Below are positions 60,884 through 64,000 of a DNA stretch of 64,000 bases, piece after piece. Numbering within the stretch: the first letter of the stretch is position 1; every line of letters starts with the position of its first letter. Both the position numbers and the translations under genes were made by a program. The notes under the pieces were generated by a model, which was not told the DNA's origin, ran no database searches, and saw only the letters and a list, made by a program, of their open reading frames with translations. The stretch comes from Bryobacteraceae bacterium (lineage in GTDB: Bacteria; Acidobacteriota; Terriglobia; Bryobacterales; Bryobacteraceae), in the NCBI GenBank assembly GCA_019187195.1, contig JABAQT010000002.1:99625-163624 (forward strand). Direction: 5' to 3'.

Positions 60884-62803
60884 ATGTCCGTGCCGCGCCC
60901 CGCCGCAATCCTCTTCTTCCTCGCCGCCCCCCTCCTCCCGGCGGCGGATAGCGTCACCCCGGGCAGGTTCGTCGTCGAGCGTCCCACGCTGATCTGCCTC
61001 GGCTTCGAGTGGCACATCGCGGGCGATGACAACCGCAACGCCGTTGTCGAGGTGAGTTACCGCAAGACGGGTGAGCGGAACTGGAAACAAGCGATGCCCC
61101 TCTTCCGCCTGGGCGGCGAAAAAGTGACTCGCCCGGACCTCGGCCTCGACTACACTACCCCGGACATGTTCGCGGGCAGCATCCTCGACCTCGAACCCGG
61201 CGCCGCCTACGAGGCGCGCTTCCGCATGCTCGATCCGGACGGCGTCCGCGGCGAGACCGTGCATACCGTCACCGTTCGTACCCGCGCCGAACCGAAAGAA
61301 GCGCCGGACGGGCGCATCCTTCACGTCTATCCCCCGGGTTGGAAAGGTCCGAAGCAGACGCCCGCTTTCCTCGGCCTCAAGGAGGCCTACTTCGGATCCG
61401 GCCACGGCGATTGGGCCGTGCTCAGTGAACGGAGAGTCCGCCCCGGCGACATCATCCTTGTCCACGCCGGCCTCTACAAAGGAGACCGCTTCCAATATTC
61501 CGGCGCGCTCGGCCTCGATTTCGATGGTACCTACGTCCTCACCGCCAAAGGCACGCCGGAACGGCCCATTGTCATCCGCGCGGCCGGAGATGGCGAGGTC
61601 ATCTTCGATGGCGACGGAGCCCACGAACTGTTCAACGTGATGGCCGCCGATTACCACATCTTTGAAGGCCTCACCATCCGCAACGCCGATATCGCCTTTC
61701 AGGCCGGCCTCAAGGACGTGATCGGCGCGAATGGGCTCACCATCCGCAATTGCCGCATGGAAGACGTCGGCATCGCCCTCAACGCGCAGTACGCGGGCTC
61801 CCGGGATTTCTACATCGCCGGCAACGTCCTCCTCGGCCGCGACGATCCTTACCGCCTCCTTGGCTGGTACAACCCCGGCATCTACGGCGGCAACCGCCTG
61901 AAAAGCTACTACGCCATCAAGGTCTATGGAGCCGGCCACGCCGTCGCCCACAACTACATCGCCTATTTCCACGATGGAATCGACGTCTGCACTCACGGCT
62001 CACCCGATGCCCGTGAAGACCACCACGCCTCGTCCATTGATTTCTACAACAACGATATCCACCTCATGGCGGATGACTTCATCGAAGCCGACGGCGGCGT
62101 CCACAATATCCGCGTCATGCGCAACCGCGGAGTGAACGCGGCGCAGTGCGGCCTCAGCGCCCAGCCTGTTTACGGCGGCCCCGCCTACTACATCCGCAAC
62201 GTTCTCTACCATGTGCCGTCAGGCTGCGGACTCAAGTTCAACGTCAGGCCCGCCGGCATGGTCCTCTACCACAACACCATCATTTCGGAAATCCTGCCCG
62301 GCGACATCTTTTCGAACGTCCTGTTCCGCAACAACCTGTTCCTCGGCATCGACGCTCCCGGCCGCGCCGTCTTCCGCTTCTCGAACGCCACTGCCTACTC
62401 GAGTTACGACTACAACGGCTACCGCCTGAATCCGAAAGCCAGGGACCAGTTCCTGTGGAAGTCGCCGGCCCCCGGAACGCTTCGTGACTATACCCTCGGC
62501 CAGGCGCGGCCCCGTTCTTTCGGATCTCTGGCCGGATTGCGCGAGGCAACCGGACAGGAAACGCACGGCCTCGAGGTGGATTATGACGTATTTGAAAATC
62601 TTCACCCGCCTGAGGCCGCCAAACCTCACGCCATCTATCAGGCCCGGGACCTGAACTTCACCCTCAAACCCGGCGGCAAAGCCATCGACGCCGGCGTTCG
62701 CCTGCCGAACGTGAACGACGATTTCACCGGCGGCGCGCCTGATCTCGGAGCCTACGAATTCGGCCGCCCCATTCCCGTCTACGGCCCGCTCTCCCGCAAG
62801 TAA
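60884..62803 (+). CDS. Secreted parallel beta-helix protein, polysaccharide-lyase-like
   Basis: 639 residues with a Sec signal (AAILFFLAAPLLPAAD). An N-terminal beta-sandwich (about 25-130, ending in HTVTVRTRAEP) is followed by a right-handed beta-helix with repeated Asn/Ile-rich turns (HIFEGLTIRNADIAFQAG, GLTIRNCRMEDVGIALNA, HNYIAYFHDGIDVCTHGS). The end GAPDLGAYEFG is common in secreted beta-helix proteins. Fold suggests a pectate-lyase or alginate-lyase type enzyme or a sugar-binding surface protein; catalytic residues cannot be fixed. It is adjacent to a CBM9 protein, supporting a polysaccharide role. Confidence 0.82.
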   Translation: MSVPRPAAILFFLAAPLLPAADSVTPGRFVVERPTLICLGFEWHIAGDDNRNAVVEVSYRKTGERNWKQAMPLFRLGGEKVTRPDLGLDYTTPDMFAGSILDLEPGAAYEARFRMLDPDGVRGETVHTVTVRTRAEPKEAPDGRILHVYPPGWKGPKQTPAFLGLKEAYFGSGHGDWAVLSERRVRPGDIILVHAGLYKGDRFQYSGALGLDFDGTYVLTAKGTPERPIVIRAAGDGEVIFDGDGAHELFNVMAADYHIFEGLTIRNADIAFQAGLKDVIGANGLTIRNCRMEDVGIALNAQYAGSRDFYIAGNVLLGRDDPYRLLGWYNPGIYGGNRLKSYYAIKVYGAGHAVAHNYIAYFHDGIDVCTHGSPDAREDHHASSIDFYNNDIHLMADDFIEADGGVHNIRVMRNRGVNAAQCGLSAQPVYGGPAYYIRNVLYHVPSGCGLKFNVRPAGMVLYHNTIISEILPGDIFSNVLFRNNLFLGIDAPGRAVFRFSNATAYSSYDYNGYRLNPKARDQFLWKSPAPGTLRDYTLGQARPRSFGSLAGLREATGQETHGLEVDYDVFENLHPPEAAKPHAIYQARDLNFTLKPGGKAIDAGVRLPNVNDDFTGGAPDLGAYEFGRPIPVYGPLSRK

Positions 62804-62818
62804 GAAGACCCTGTCCCC

Positions 62819-63394
62819 TCACTTCGAAGCCGTTACATGAAAGCTGGCGGTCATATCGTCCTGCGTGCCGATAATCCCCAACAACGCGCTGGGCGGCTTC
62901 ATGTCATAGCTGGTCATCTTGAACACGCTCTTGCCGTCAATCACCATGCCCGCCGGCTGCAGCGTGGCGGCAATCGTGATTGGCCTGGCGATCCCCCGAA
63001 TCGTCAGTACGCCGTCCACCTGAAACTGATTTCCTCCCCGCGGCGTCACCTTCGTCGAAGTGAACCGCATCTCCGGATATTGCCGCACCAGCAGCATATC
63101 GCTCAGCGCCGCGTCCATGATCTTCTGAAGATCCTTCGGACTCACCCAGGTGTCGTGACACGCCATGCTCGTGGCTTCGATCTTCAACTCGACCTTGGAA
63201 TTCGCCGGCGTCTGCGGATCATAGGTCAATTTCCCCTGAAAATTCGGAAATTCAAAATGGTGTGCCTTCCCCTTCATCATTCCTGTCTTTTTCACTTCAA
63301 GAGTGATCAGGTTTCCCCCGCCTGAAAGGATCTTGTATCCGATAGGCTCGGCAAAGAGGGCGGTGGAGCCGAGGAATAGGAGCACGGGAATCAT
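62819..63394 (-). CDS. YceI-family lipid-binding-like protein
   Basis: 191 residues with a Sec signal (IPVLLFLGSTALFAEP). The YceI beta-barrel has NLITLEVKKTGMMKGKAHHFEF and GKLTYDPQTPANSKVELKI at the start and the closing FKMTSYDMKPPSALLGI. YceI proteins are periplasmic lipocalin-like carriers of isoprenoids or quinones; none of the function is certain. It converges on the beta-helix gene and diverges from nfo. No Cys in the mature part except one (SMACHDT). Confidence 0.9.
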   Translation of the reverse strand: MIPVLLFLGSTALFAEPIGYKILSGGGNLITLEVKKTGMMKGKAHHFEFPNFQGKLTYDPQTPANSKVELKIEATSMACHDTWVSPKDLQKIMDAALSDMLLVRQYPEMRFTSTKVTPRGGNQFQVDGVLTIRGIARPITIAATLQPAGMVIDGKSVFKMTSYDMKPPSALLGIIGTQDDMTASFHVTASK

Positions 63395-63450
63395 ACCATT
63401 CTCATATTACCTTCTATGACTCCTTTAATCTGCTCCCTCCTCATGGGAAT

Positions 63451-64000
63451 ATGTTTGAGTTGCCTGTCCGCATCGGTCTTCACGTCTCCATCGCCGGGTC
63501 GCTTGCCGCCGCCGCCGGACGGGCTCGCGAGTTGGGAGCCGCCACCCTTCAGATCTTCTCCTCGAGCCCGCGCATGTGGCGCGGATCTTCCCCCGCCCCC
63601 TCCGATATCGCCCGCTTCCAGACGCTAAGACGGCAATACGGCCTCTACCCTCTCGCCATTCACGCCAACTACCTCATCAACCTTGCATCAGACGGTCCCG
63701 AAGTGCGCCGCAAATCCATCGCTTCATTCCGCGCGGAATGTCAACGCGCCGCCGCCATCGGAGCCGACTACCTCGTCCTCCATCCCGGTAGCTGGCGCGG
63801 CCAGACCATCGGCTCGGCCATGGATACCTTCGCCGCCTCTCTCGCGAAAGCCACCGAAAACCTCTCTCTGGAAAACCTCACTCTCCTGCTCGAATGCACG
63901 GCCGGGCAAGGCAGCGCCTTGGGCTGCCGCTTCGAGGAACTCGCCGAACTCGCTCACCGCTCGGCCGGATCCACCAGCCTCGGGCTCGGATACTGCCTCG
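63451..64000 (+). CDS. nfo: Endonuclease IV (AP endonuclease), truncated by window edge
   Basis: The frame from ATG at 63451 (MFELPVRIGLHVSIAGSL) is open to the last base, giving 183 residues of a protein normally near 280. Metal-ligand regions seen are GLHVSIAGS, IHANYLINLAS, VLHPGSWRG and LLECTAGQGSALG (usually ENTAGQG, here Cys replaces Asn). It cleaves DNA at abasic sites during base-excision repair. TIM-barrel start and order of motifs are normal; the final motifs lie outside the window. Confidence 0.9.
   Translation, partial: MFELPVRIGLHVSIAGSLAAAAGRARELGAATLQIFSSSPRMWRGSSPAPSDIARFQTLRRQYGLYPLAIHANYLINLASDGPEVRRKSIASFRAECQRAAAIGADYLVLHPGSWRGQTIGSAMDTFAASLAKATENLSLENLTLLLECTAGQGSALGCRFEELAELAHRSAGSTSLGLGYCL

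Noticed and set aside
1..64000. CRISPR arrays, tRNA/rRNA genes, insertion sequences, prophage
   Set aside because: No regularly spaced repeats, tRNA cloverleafs, rRNA text, transposases or integrases were seen; the only mobile-type trace is the decayed toxin-antitoxin pair.

Overview
The window is GC-rich and looks like a chromosomal segment of a Gram-negative Acidobacteriota member, probably of the Solibacter/Bryobacter type. I infer this from the DUF2934 protein, an Alternative Complex III, an LptD, many secreted alpha/beta-hydrolases with Tat or Sec leaders, GH172 and ceramidase-like enzymes, and several proteins seen mainly in Acidobacteria. No rRNA, tRNA, CRISPR array, IS element or prophage was found.

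Layout. 1-3.4 kb: end of a two-cupin protein, a DUF2934 protein, lexA and a secreted beta-lactamase-fold hydrolase. 3.4-21.3 kb (minus strand): the main feature, an apparently single 14-gene unit. Read 5' to 3' it is an Rrf2 regulator, a membrane-anchored dihaem cytochrome c (NarC-like), narG, narH, narJ, narI, narK, actA, actB, actC, actD, actE, actF, a DUF7009-like protein and a SLAC1/TehA-type channel. Most junctions overlap by 1-8 nt or are separated by fewer than 16 nt. A strong sigma70-type promoter with a 12-bp palindrome precedes the Rrf2 gene, and a DUF438/PAS sensor-like gene lies just upstream on the same strand. The unit joins quinol oxidation by Alternative Complex III to nitrate reduction and anion transport.

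22-36 kb: an accessory catabolic region with four large alpha/beta-hydrolases (acetyl-xylan-esterase-like, tandem DLH-like, Abhydrolase_10), a UroD-family methyltransferase-like protein, a GH172 enzyme, an unknown polytopic membrane protein followed by a decayed copy of its own 3' end, a conserved secreted protein and a HAD phosphatase. 36-48 kb: mostly housekeeping genes: M48 protease, ilvE, a decayed toxin-antitoxin pair, nagA, a coiled-coil membrane protein with a clear terminator, a PhoR/PhoB-like pair with a Pho-box-like repeat, nadD and nadC (divergent), birA and coaX. 48-64 kb: an RDD protein, lptD, a murein-peptide recycling pair (NlpC/P60 plus Ala-Glu epimerase), a ceramidase-like protein, apt, acylphosphatase, an orphan formate dehydrogenase gamma subunit with FdhE, a SelA-like PLP enzyme, a GSAM-like aminotransferase, two secreted carbohydrate-related proteins, YceI and the start of endonuclease IV.

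A cross-cutting observation: many single-gene starts lie exactly 7 nt after the last base of a -10 hexamer, including TTG starts (lptD, histidine kinase). This suggests frequent leaderless transcription, alongside Shine-Dalgarno-led genes.
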